Shown in pieces: positions 1 through 6,660 of a DNA stretch of 36,300 nucleotides. Below the pieces are notes generated by a model. That model was not told the DNA's origin and made no database searches. It saw only the letters and a list, made by a program, of their open reading frames with translations. A program made the position numbers and the translations under genes. Where the stretch lies: positions 1 to 36,300 of IMG/VR virus record IMGVR_UViG_3300044530_000424; one strand, given 5' to 3'. Each line of letters begins with the position of its first letter. Positions within the stretch are counted from its first letter, which is position 1. This DNA comes from a virus.

Positions 1-2
1 AT

Positions 3-959
3 ATTACTGATTATCCAACTGCTATAGAATTTTCAGAACAACAGGCATCAATAATTTGGTTTCCAGATGAAATAGAAGTAGAAAAGGATCTTCATGATCT
101 GAAGACGAATTGCACAGAATCAGAGTATCACGGCGTAATATCAACACTGAAATTATTCACTCTATATGAATTAAATGTTGGTAATGATTACTGGCAAAAT
201 TATGTCAGTAAAGTCTTTCCTAGACCAGATATTCAAAGAATGGCCTCTACCTTCTCGTTTATGGAATTAGGAGTACACGCTCCATTCTATAATAAAATCA
301 ACGAAGTTCTTGGATTAGATAATGTTGACTTTTATAACTCTTACAAAGAAGATGAAGTACTAGCCAATAGAATGAATTGGATTGCAAAAAGAACTACTAA
401 AAAAGATTCTGTGTACAATGTCCTAAAATCGGTTGGAGTGTTTTCAATGATTGAAGGAGCTATTCTTTATAGTTCATTTGCATTTCTTAAACATTTCAAC
501 TCGGCAGGAAAAAATAAACTCATCAATATAAATGCTGGAATAAATTTTTCAGCAATTGATGAAACCTTACACTCACAAGCAGGCGCATGGTTATTCAGAA
601 CATTAAAGTCAGAAGCTTTCGCCGATGAACAATTGACCTCTATTGAGTTAGTTGGCCTCAAAGAAGAATTGATAGAAACCGCAAGAGTTATTCTAGAGCA
701 CGAATCAATTATTATTGATAAAATTTTTGAGAAGGGCCATATTAAGGGAATAACAAACACCCAATTAAAAAACTTTGTTGAATCTAGATTAGATATATGT
801 CTAGAAAATCTTTCATATAGTGGAATATTTAAACCGTCTTATAACCCAATTAAAACCTGGTTCTATAAAGATATTGAAAGCTCAACTTTACATGACTTCT
901 TTTCAAGTCAAGGTAATGATTATAGTCGCAATTGGTCAGAAGGAAAATTTCAATGGTAA
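3..959 (+). CDS. nrdB: Ribonucleotide reductase class I small subunit (beta), 5' end cut by window edge
   Basis: The frame is open from base 3 with no stop, so the start lies outside the window; the ATG at 240 is internal. With NrdA, this di-metal radical protein reduces ribonucleotides. The first carboxylate/His motif reads ELGVHAPFY, the third is ETLHSQ, and the middle carboxylate is in IEGAILYSSFAF. A Tyr lies four residues after the first His, as expected for the radical Tyr. Two oddities: the first motif is E-x3-H rather than the usual E-x2-H, and the upstream ligand position falls on Glu in TLYELNVG rather than Asp. It overlaps nrdA by 7 bases, implying translational coupling. Confidence 0.93.
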   Translation: MTDYPTAIEFSEQQASIIWFPDEIEVEKDLHDLKTNCTESEYHGVISTLKLFTLYELNVGNDYWQNYVSKVFPRPDIQRMASTFSFMELGVHAPFYNKINEVLGLDNVDFYNSYKEDEVLANRMNWIAKRTTKKDSVYNVLKSVGVFSMIEGAILYSSFAFLKHFNSAGKNKLININAGINFSAIDETLHSQAGAWLFRTLKSEAFADEQLTSIELVGLKEELIETARVILEHESIIIDKIFEKGHIKGITNTQLKNFVESRLDICLENLSYSGIFKPSYNPIKTWFYKDIESSTLHDFFSSQGNDYSRNWSEGKFQW

Positions 960-2659
960 GAGAATTATCAATCTATGAAGAATTAGGTGAAGAACGTAAA
1001 CTACTACAAGAGAATGGTTCTCTTCCCCATTGGTGCACTACTGCCGCATGGCAAATGCTAAAAGAAAATTATCTTTCAAACAAATATACTGATTTGAAGT
1101 CTGTATATTCTAGAATAGCAAAACACGCGGCAACATATACTAATGATCCAGCAACATGGGAATTAAAGTTCTTTGACTTATTATGGAATGGTTGGTTAGC
1201 AGCATCAACACCAGTGTTATCTAATATGGGAACTGGTATTGGATGTCCTGTATCATGCTCAGGCGGATTCATTAGTGATTCTGTCTATTCATTTTATGAA
1301 TCACAAAAGGAAGCTGCGGTATTATCAAAAAATGGATTTGGAACTTCTGGTTATTTAGGTGACATCAGACCAAGAGGATCTAAAATATCTGGAATAAAAG
1401 GAAGTTCGTCTGGAGTTCTTCCAGTATTCAAAGACTTTGTTCAAATGTCAAGAGACATTAGCCAAGGAAGTCAACGACGCGGAGCTTGGGCAGGTTATAT
1501 AGAAATTGACCATCCAGATTTCCATGAACTAGTCAATTATATTAACAAACAACCAGATGATGCAAATATTGGTTGGAATATTAGTAATGACTTTATTAAA
1601 AGATTAGATGCCGGAGATAAAGATGCTATTGAAAGATATCAAAAGGCATTGAAATTAAAAATGATTACAGGAAAAGGTTATTTTGAATTCATTGATAAAG
1701 TTAACGAACAAAATCCTGCAATGTATAAAGATTTGGGCCTTACAGTAAAAGCTTCCAATCTCTGTTCGGAAATACAATTATTCTCAGATGACGAACATAC
1801 TTTTAGTTGCGTATTATCATCAATGAATGCATCACTTTTTGATGAATGGAAAAATACAACAGCAGTATTTGATGCCACAGTTTTCCTTGACTGTGTTAAC
1901 CAAGATCTAATAGAGATTGGAAAGAACACTCGTGGAATGGAAAAGGTTGTTAGATTTGCAGAGAAAAGCAGAGCACTTGGATTAGGTTTATTAGGATTCC
2001 ATACGTATCTTCAAGATAATAATATTGCTTTTGAATCGTTTGAAGCCCAATTAAAGAATACTGAAATCTTTAAACATATCAATGAAGAATCATTAAAAGC
2101 TTCTCAATGGATGGCATCACAATTTGGCGAACCTGAATGGTGCAAAGGTTATGGAGTTAGAAACACTCATAGAATTGCTGTTGCGCCAAATCTCAGTTCC
2201 GCTTTAATCTGTGGTTCTGTTAGTCAAGGCATAGAGCCAATTTATAAAAATGCATATGTTCAAAATACGGCAGCAGGAAAGATTGACCGAGTTAATCCAA
2301 CACTATTAAAGTTAATGAAAGAACGTGGTGTCTATTCTGATGATACTGTAAAGGATATTATCAACAAGAAAGGTTCGGTACAACATGTTGAATGGTTAGA
2401 TGACCATGAGAAACTAGTATTTAAGACTGCATTTGAAATTGACCAAATGCATATTATTAGATTAGCATCAAGCCGTCAGAGATATATAGATCAAGCGCAA
2501 AGCATTAATTTATTTTTTAGCTCAGATGAGACTGAACAGTATATTAGTGAAGTACATAAAATGGCTTTCAAAGATCCCTATATTAAGAGTCTTTATTATA
2601 TTAGATCTGAAAGCGGAGTTCAAACTAATAAAGGCGAATGTGTAGCCTGTCACGGATAA
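953..2659 (+). CDS. nrdA: Ribonucleotide reductase class I large subunit (alpha), compact form
   Basis: This is the catalytic subunit that reduces NDPs to dNDPs. At 568 residues it is much shorter than T4 or E. coli NrdA (about 750), and no N-terminal ATP-cone is seen. The catalytic parts are present: redox Cys102 (SCSGG), the N-x-C-x-E radical site at 269-273 (NLCSE), the partner Cys286, the Tyr548-Tyr549 radical relay, and a C-terminal Cys563/Cys566 pair (ECVACHG) for thioredoxin or glutaredoxin. The ATG at 953 sits inside the 3' end of nrdB. A TTG at 932 is in frame but less likely. Lack of an ATP-cone suggests loss of dATP feedback inhibition. Confidence 0.93.
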   Translation: MVRELSIYEELGEERKLLQENGSLPHWCTTAAWQMLKENYLSNKYTDLKSVYSRIAKHAATYTNDPATWELKFFDLLWNGWLAASTPVLSNMGTGIGCPVSCSGGFISDSVYSFYESQKEAAVLSKNGFGTSGYLGDIRPRGSKISGIKGSSSGVLPVFKDFVQMSRDISQGSQRRGAWAGYIEIDHPDFHELVNYINKQPDDANIGWNISNDFIKRLDAGDKDAIERYQKALKLKMITGKGYFEFIDKVNEQNPAMYKDLGLTVKASNLCSEIQLFSDDEHTFSCVLSSMNASLFDEWKNTTAVFDATVFLDCVNQDLIEIGKNTRGMEKVVRFAEKSRALGLGLLGFHTYLQDNNIAFESFEAQLKNTEIFKHINEESLKASQWMASQFGEPEWCKGYGVRNTHRIAVAPNLSSALICGSVSQGIEPIYKNAYVQNTAAGKIDRVNPTLLKLMKERGVYSDDTVKDIINKKGSVQHVEWLDDHEKLVFKTAFEIDQMHIIRLASSRQRYIDQAQSINLFFSSDETEQYISEVHKMAFKDPYIKSLYYIRSESGVQTNKGECVACHG

Positions 2660-2660
2660 T

Positions 2661-3098
2661 ATGAAGAAATTATTATTACTATTAACATTAATCAGCACCT
2701 CGGTTTCGGCCGAGGTTTACAACTATCCTATTACTAGGGTCATTGACGGTGATACTGTCGAATTCAAAGCTGAATTCTTGCCTAAACCATTAAAGCCAGT
2801 GTTATCAATTCGCGTATTAGGAGTTGATACCCCAGAAAAAGGATTCCGTGCAAAGTGTCCAAGTGAAGCAGAAAAAGGTAAATCTGCGTCGGAATTTACT
2901 AAACGCCTAGTTGCAGAATCTAAAGTCCAACAGGTTTCTATTAAGGATTGGGATAAATACGGTGGTAGAGTATTGGGTGATGTTATTCTTGATGGCAAAT
3001 CTCTATCAGAAGAACTAATAAAAAACGGATATGCTCGTTCATATCATGGTGAGAAAAAAGAATCTTGGTGCGGTATGACTACAGGGAAAGTAAAATGA
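2661..3098 (+). CDS. Secreted staphylococcal-type (thermonuclease) nuclease
   Basis: Residues 1-17 form a Sec signal peptide (MKK, Leu-rich core, SVSA then EV). The rest matches the SNase OB fold: Asp29-Gly-Asp31-Thr, Arg51, the DTPE loop at 56-59 (Asp56, Glu59) and Arg103 in DKYGGR, matching SNase Asp19/Asp21, Arg35, Asp40/Glu43 and Arg87. It should cleave DNA and RNA with Ca2+ outside the cytoplasm, probably in the periplasm. It starts two bases after nrdA stops and overlaps the next ORF by ATGA. An export signal on a phage nuclease hints at attack on incoming competitor DNA or scavenging; that role is inferred. Confidence 0.88.
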   Translation: MKKLLLLLTLISTSVSAEVYNYPITRVIDGDTVEFKAEFLPKPLKPVLSIRVLGVDTPEKGFRAKCPSEAEKGKSASEFTKRLVAESKVQQVSIKDWDKYGGRVLGDVILDGKSLSEELIKNGYARSYHGEKKESWCGMTTGKVK

Positions 3099-3244
3099 CA
3101 AAACAAATGTTTGACTGTGACTCATGCGAGACACAAGGGATTATAACAATCCGAACAGATGGTGTTGAGAAAAATGATATTATCTATTGCCCAATCTGTG
3201 CAAGTCCAATCTTTAGAGATGAAGACGACACGGATGACGAATGA
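3095..3244 (+). CDS. Small zinc-ribbon-like protein (49 aa)
   Basis: A short ORF starts on the ATGA that overlaps the nuclease stop and ends on an ATGA that overlaps the next gene. It has two CxxC knuckles, CDSC near residues 8-11 and CPIC near residues 32-35, and an acidic tail (DEDDTDDE). This is a minimal zinc ribbon. Function is unknown; binding nucleic acid or a protein partner would fit. Tight coupling on both sides supports it as a real gene. Confidence 0.7.
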   Translation: MTKQMFDCDSCETQGIITIRTDGVEKNDIIYCPICASPIFRDEDDTDDE

Positions 3245-3681
3245 GTTGGACTCATAACGGAAAATTAGTAACCGAATTGCCAGAGTGCGAAGGCTTTGTC
3301 TACTTGATATCTAACAAGATTGATGGTAGACAGTATATCGGCAAGAAATTAGCAAAGTTTTCCAAAACGTCTATTAAGACTGTAGTACTGAAATCTGGTG
3401 AAAAGAAAAAGAAACGAGTAAAGACAAAGGTTGAATCTGACTGGATGAAATACTGGTCATCATCAATTGAATTGCAACACGATGTTAAGACATTAGGTGA
3501 AGAAAATTTTACTCGTGAGATTATTCATTTCTGCCAAACCAAGGGTGAATGTTCGTACCTTGAAATGAAAGAACAGATCATAAACGAAGTACTAATACAA
3601 CCAGACAAATGGTACAATGCCTTTGTTGGTGGTAAGATTCATCGTAATCATGTAAAAAATTTATTTAAAGAGGTAAAGTAA
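3241..3681 (+). CDS. GIY-YIG-like putative endonuclease, conserved phage protein
   Basis: 146 residues. The N-terminal part holds a GIY-YIG core: VYLISNKIDGRQYIGKK at about residues 20-36 gives the 'VYLI' and 'YIG' strands with a following Lys pair. A basic KKKKRVKTK stretch near residues 58-66 could bind nucleic acid. The central and C-terminal parts resemble a family I recall in T4-like phages rather than the Seg homing enzymes, and no NUMOD repeats are seen. The gene overlaps neighbours on both sides by a few bases (ATGA, TAATG), arguing for an operon member and not a recent insertion. The target is unknown. Confidence 0.65.
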   Translation: MSWTHNGKLVTELPECEGFVYLISNKIDGRQYIGKKLAKFSKTSIKTVVLKSGEKKKKRVKTKVESDWMKYWSSSIELQHDVKTLGEENFTREIIHFCQTKGECSYLEMKEQIINEVLIQPDKWYNAFVGGKIHRNHVKNLFKEVK

Positions 3682-4169
3682 TGTTCCATGAAAGTCCGGA
3701 ATTCATAAAGCATCTTGATAGATGGTTAGATATGAGTGAACAAGTAGATGCAAAATTTCTTAATACTAATAAGACAAAAATACCTGCAATGTTTAGAACA
3801 TATACTAAATCATTATATCGAGGTTTAGTATTAAATCAAACTGAACTGACTGCTTACCAAAAGACTGGTAAATTAACTTTACCAAAACATACATCATGGT
3901 CTAAAGATAAAAAGATTGCAATAAAATTTGTTGATGATCCGCAATATAAAATAAGCGGTAGCGGCAGTATAAAACTTATTTTGACCAAATCCTTCACGCC
4001 TGCTAATATTATTCTTGACATTAATGCTTTATTTCTTTTCTATGGACAGTCAAAAATGATACAGTTAGGAATAGATGATATGAGTGCGGATAGTGCTATG
4101 AAGGAACAAGAAGTATTGATTGCATCAGGTATAAAAATAACGCCCGCAGAAACTGAATTGTGGTTTTAA
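3681..4169 (+). CDS. Putative ADP-ribosyltransferase (R-S-E / ExE type)
   Basis: 162 residues. The three ART signature parts are in order: Arg47 (LYRGLVL) for NAD binding, an STS-like motif TSWS at 71-74 followed by the typical KDKKIAIKF helix, and an E-x-E at Glu142/Glu144 (MKEQEVLIASG). ExE enzymes such as T4 Alt, ModA and ModB modify arginine, often on host RNA polymerase or ribosomal proteins. It lacks the long N-terminal region of Alt and no capsid-targeting start is seen, so it is probably made in the cell. The target cannot be read from sequence. TAATG junction with the upstream gene. Confidence 0.75.
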   Translation: MFHESPEFIKHLDRWLDMSEQVDAKFLNTNKTKIPAMFRTYTKSLYRGLVLNQTELTAYQKTGKLTLPKHTSWSKDKKIAIKFVDDPQYKISGSGSIKLILTKSFTPANIILDINALFLFYGQSKMIQLGIDDMSADSAMKEQEVLIASGIKITPAETELWF

Positions 4170-4224
4170 TTTAGTGATAAATAATCTATTAAAGGAACAA
4201 AACCCTTTAACAAAGGAGCAAAGA

Positions 4225-4338
4225 ATGGAGTTGCTCTATACAGCAAAGATTCTGGATAAGGATGGAAACTACCACCCAGATTTCTTTAGTGAAGAAACCG
4301 TTCGGAAAAGTAAGGAAGCTAAGCAAATCGAGGAGTAG
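4225..4338 (+). CDS. Small hypothetical protein (37 aa)
   Basis: A short ORF with a good ribosome site (AAAGGAG at 4213-4219) starting at ATG 4225 and reading MELLYTAKILDKDGNY. It ends in a charged KSKEAKQIEE tail. Its last codons (GAG GAG) form the ribosome site for the following GNAT gene, which suggests coupling. No domain is recognised. Confidence 0.55.
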   Translation: MELLYTAKILDKDGNYHPDFFSEETVRKSKEAKQIEE

Positions 4339-4341
4339 CCT

Positions 4342-4842
4342 ATGGTAACCATAGAATTTACTTATGATTATGATCCGAAGTTTCTACCAATCTATAGAGA
4401 ATTTTTTGAATCTGAATTTACTGGTAGAGACTGGTTTGATAGAATACAATATATACCAGACAGAGTTCTGGAACTTAGACTCAGGAAAAGATTACTAGAA
4501 CGATTGTTGGATGAAACTCAAATGCCAATGACTGTTATCAAATACAATAACATTCCAGTTGGATTATCATTTCCAAGAACCCTATTTACTGAAGAAGAAA
4601 AACAGAAGTTTGAAGTTGAGGATTTTGAGTATTATAAGATTGGTTCAATTATCATTCTTAAAGAATATAGGAATAAGGGGATTGCTTATGAGGCTTGTAA
4701 GCTGTTCATGGAACGCTATGGTCCCATCATATATCATGTAGATGAACTTAACCATGCTTCAATAAAATTAGCATTAAAACTAGGGCTTACTTTTTCACAC
4801 AGAACAAATATCAATAATGTGCATTACCTAGTATACAAATAG
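4342..4842 (+). CDS. GNAT-family N-acetyltransferase-like protein
   Basis: 166 residues. The C-terminal half has a GNAT acetyl-CoA-binding arrangement: strand IGSIIIL, then EYRNKGIAYEA (a Q/RxxGxG/A-type turn and helix) near residues 103-120, and the later NHASIKLALKLGL helix typical of motif B. The N-terminal half is diverged. It should acetylate an amine or a protein; the substrate is unknown. It is the last gene before a rho-independent terminator and starts four bases after the 37-aa ORF. Confidence 0.65.
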   Translation: MVTIEFTYDYDPKFLPIYREFFESEFTGRDWFDRIQYIPDRVLELRLRKRLLERLLDETQMPMTVIKYNNIPVGLSFPRTLFTEEEKQKFEVEDFEYYKIGSIIILKEYRNKGIAYEACKLFMERYGPIIYHVDELNHASIKLALKLGLTFSHRTNINNVHYLVYK

Positions 4843-4866
4843 CCCAGTCAGTCTGGGTTTCTTTTT
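4841..4866 (+). terminator. Rho-independent terminator after the nrdB operon
   Basis: Stem AGCCCAG/CTGGGTT (core CCCAG 4843-4847 with CTGGG 4853-4857), loop TCAGT, followed by CTTTTT. It separates the left operon from the first strong promoter at 4902. Confidence 0.8.
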
Positions 4867-4901
4867 GTTTCTTATCTATTGACACTCTTTTATAAATAAA
4901 A

Positions 4902-4930
4902 GTGTACTATTATTGAAATCTTGATATAAT
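4902..4930 (+). promoter_or_regulatory. GTGTAC-type promoter P1
   Basis: -35 GTGTAC (4902-4907), 17 bp, extended -10 TGaTATAAT (4925-4930). It drives the gene at 4976. Bases 4899-4946 are almost identical to the promoters at 5331 and 5614. Confidence 0.85.
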
Positions 4931-4975
4931 AGACTCATACCAAATAAATATTTTAAACGTAACTTAGGAATAAAA

Positions 4976-5257
4976 ATGAAAACTTTTAATCAATTCGCAT
5001 TAGAACTTATTGAAGCAAAATTACCTATAACTTCATCAGAAGATGAACTTACTTGGGATCCTAAATCTCGTCAAACTACATTGTCGCCAAAGCAAGCACT
5101 TGCTTATGCAGTTTCTCAATTATCGCCTGAAGAAGTTGCTGCAGTACTTGCTGCAGAAAAATTAAAAAAGATGTCAAGAACACCTCAGCAAAAAGCATTT
5201 GATAAGAAAATGGCTAAACTTGCCAAAAATCACGAAAACGATACTAGATTAAAATAA
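4976..5257 (+). CDS. Predicted internal head protein with T4-like capsid-targeting sequence (93 aa)
   Basis: The N-terminus MKTFNQFALELIEA resembles the T4 internal-protein capsid-targeting sequence (MKTYQEFIAEA). It contains a site fitting the gp21 prohead protease rule (I/L-x-E, then cut) after Glu13 in L-I-E-A. The remaining about 80 residues are Lys/Ala-rich and basic at the C-terminus, as in T4 IP proteins. It is predicted to enter the prohead core, be trimmed and be injected with DNA. Single-gene transcription unit: promoter at 4902, terminator at 5288. Function after injection is unknown. Confidence 0.6.
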   Translation: MKTFNQFALELIEAKLPITSSEDELTWDPKSRQTTLSPKQALAYAVSQLSPEEVAAVLAAEKLKKMSRTPQQKAFDKKMAKLAKNHENDTRLK

Positions 5258-5287
5258 TTAAGTTTTCAATATAAGTTATTATAATTA

Positions 5288-5310
5288 GCCGGTAATTATA
5301 CCGGCTTTTT
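5288..5310 (+). terminator. Rho-independent terminator
   Basis: Perfect stem GCCGGTA (5288-5294) / TACCGGC (5299-5305), 4-nt loop, then TTTTT. It ends the 4976 unit, just before the promoter at 5331. Confidence 0.9.
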
Positions 5311-5330
5311 ATTGTCCGGTGAAAATAATA

Positions 5331-5359
5331 GTGTACTATTATTGAAATCTTGATATAAT
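5331..5359 (+). promoter_or_regulatory. GTGTAC-type promoter P2
   Basis: -35 GTGTAC (5331-5336), 17 bp, TGaTATAAT (5354-5359). The leader can form a small hairpin, CTCAT 5363-5367 with ATGAG 5380-5384, whose right arm overlaps the ribosome site of the 5394 gene. Confidence 0.85.
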
Positions 5360-5393
5360 AGACTCATACCAAATAACCAATGAGGAATTACAC

Positions 5394-5606
5394 ATGAATA
5401 AAGAACAACAGATCCAAACCCTTCTAGATACTTTGTTTGAAAATGCAAAAGAATCATCTCAAAACGCTAGTTGGAATATTGATAAAACGGTGAACTATGC
5501 TTATGTTACTGGTTATTATGAATCTTCATTCAGCAATCTTCTGAAAAGTATGAATCTTACCAAAGCACAGATGGATATCTTATCACAAAGATGTGAAATT
5601 AAATAA
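5394..5606 (+). CDS. Hypothetical protein (70 aa)
   Basis: A small acidic-to-neutral helical protein. The ribosome site GAGGA lies 8-9 bases before ATG 5394. It has its own promoter at 5331, and another promoter follows immediately after its stop, so it forms a one-gene cassette. No family is recognised. Confidence 0.7.
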   Translation: MNKEQQIQTLLDTLFENAKESSQNASWNIDKTVNYAYVTGYYESSFSNLLKSMNLTKAQMDILSQRCEIK

Positions 5607-5613
5607 AATAATA

Positions 5614-5642
5614 GTGTACTATTATTGAAATCTTGATATAAT
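5614..5642 (+). promoter_or_regulatory. GTGTAC-type promoter P3
   Basis: -35 GTGTAC (5614-5619), 17 bp, TGaTATAAT (5637-5642). It begins eight bases after the preceding stop codon and is nearly identical to P1 and P2, including the downstream leader. Confidence 0.85.
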
Positions 5643-5677
5643 AGACTCATACCAAATAACCAATGAGGAATTTAATT

Positions 5678-5905
5678 ATGAAAAACTATAAAGCATTAAA
5701 AGACAACGAGGCCATTTTAATAGTAATGGCCGCTGAACACAATGCCAGGCTAACGATGATAGAGAATGGTCTTGATTTCCAAGATTATGATAATCAGGAC
5801 TTGCTGGATTCTTATATAGAGAATAGTATTATTGGTACCTTATCTTCTGAAAAATATTCAGAAGATGTTATTGCTGAATTTGCCAGTATCGGCATTGAAG
5901 CATAA
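5678..5905 (+). CDS. Hypothetical protein (75 aa)
   Basis: Starts at ATG 5678 (MKNYKALKDNEAIL), eight bases after GAGGA (5665-5669). The in-frame ATG at 5663 lies in the leader hairpin and has no ribosome site. An acidic helical protein with no recognised domain, preceded by promoter P3. It is probably co-transcribed with the next two genes. Confidence 0.65.
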   Translation: MKNYKALKDNEAILIVMAAEHNARLTMIENGLDFQDYDNQDLLDSYIENSIIGTLSSEKYSEDVIAEFASIGIEA

Positions 5906-5931
5906 ACCACCAACACGAGGCGTGGAATACT

Positions 5932-6279
5932 ATGAGAAAAGGTGAAAAGAAATTTGTATCTGCGATGCCGACTACGCGTCAAACCACTCCGTATGAACTT
6001 GAAAAAGCATACAAGACTATTGCCTTTTCAAGATCAAATAAGGTGGAATATAAAAATCTTGATGATCTTGACAATGAAGCATCGCGTATTAGAAGATGTG
6101 TTGAACACTATTACACATATTCAAATCACGACTTATCTTTCTCTGACTTCTGCACCAAATTTATTATGGAAAATTTCAAAGAAATGGTATTTGGAACAGA
6201 ATTCGATGGAACATACTTAGATGATTTGGAAGTGAATCGTGCTGACGAATACATTGATGATTATAGATTGGTGGCTTAA
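5932..6279 (+). CDS. Hypothetical protein (115 aa)
   Basis: Starts at ATG 5932 after a GAGGCGTGGA purine stretch. It has a basic N-terminus (MRKGEKKF) and an acidic C-terminal half (YLDDLEVNRADEYIDDY). The next gene starts directly after its stop. No family is recognised. Confidence 0.65.
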   Translation: MRKGEKKFVSAMPTTRQTTPYELEKAYKTIAFSRSNKVEYKNLDDLDNEASRIRRCVEHYYTYSNHDLSFSDFCTKFIMENFKEMVFGTEFDGTYLDDLEVNRADEYIDDYRLVA

Positions 6280-6615
6280 ATGATAAATGCAAAAGAAGAA
6301 CTTGTAAACACGCTTGATGATATTACCAAAAAGCATTCGGTATCTTTAAAGTGTGCTTGGGTAACATACGAAAGTCATTATAAGGCATCTCATGCCTATT
6401 CTTCTCTGCCAATAGGATTTGAATTGGATGAATTCTTGTCATTTTTAGAAGAATTAGATTTTGACTATAACAATGGATATGGCGGCCAGCATTTACATGG
6501 CACAGTATGGTTTGATGACGGTTCATGGATGGAACGAGGTGAATACGATGGTTCGGAATGGTGGGAATACAAAACAACACCAGAGATTCCTGAAGATTTA
6601 AAATGTGTACAATAA
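6280..6615 (+). CDS. Hypothetical acidic protein (111 aa)
   Basis: ATG 6280 follows the previous stop directly. The C-terminal half has an aromatic/Gly-rich region (NNGYGGQHLHGTVWF, then SEWWEYK) that looks like a beta fold with exposed Trp residues. The promoter for the DNA ligase is embedded in its last codons (from 6605). Function is unknown. Confidence 0.65.
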   Translation: MINAKEELVNTLDDITKKHSVSLKCAWVTYESHYKASHAYSSLPIGFELDEFLSFLEELDFDYNNGYGGQHLHGTVWFDDGSWMERGEYDGSEWWEYKTTPEIPEDLKCVQ

Positions 6616-6633
6616 CAAAATTTGTGATATAAT
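6605..6633 (+). promoter_or_regulatory. GTGTAC-type promoter for DNA ligase
   Basis: -35 GTGTAC (6605-6610), 17 bp, TGaTATAAT (6628-6633). The -35 lies inside the coding end of the 6280 gene. An AT-rich dyad, AAAATT 6617-6622 with AATTTT 6636-6641, is centred on the -10. Confidence 0.8.
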
Positions 6634-6660
6634 GTAATTTTAAACAACTTGGAAAATATT

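Noticed and set aside
467-760. 97-codon minus-strand ORF inside nrdB
   Set aside because: It lies wholly antisense to an unmistakable NrdB frame and its product has no plausible features. Other long antisense frames (1678-1929, 11258-11572, 12476-13108, 19943-20302, 25507-25845) were rejected on the same grounds.
4189-4210. TTAAAGG/CCTTTAA inverted repeat
   Set aside because: Weak AT-rich stem with no T run; it lies directly before a ribosome site and could be chance.
4879-4896. TTGACA near 4879 as a second promoter
   Set aside because: No -10-like hexamer lies at a suitable distance; the P1 signal immediately downstream is far better.
5942-6220. 92-codon + strand frame overlapping 5932-6279
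   Set aside because: It overlaps a frame with a better start and continuous coupling to the next gene, and its product is an unlikely Arg/Leu-rich sequence.
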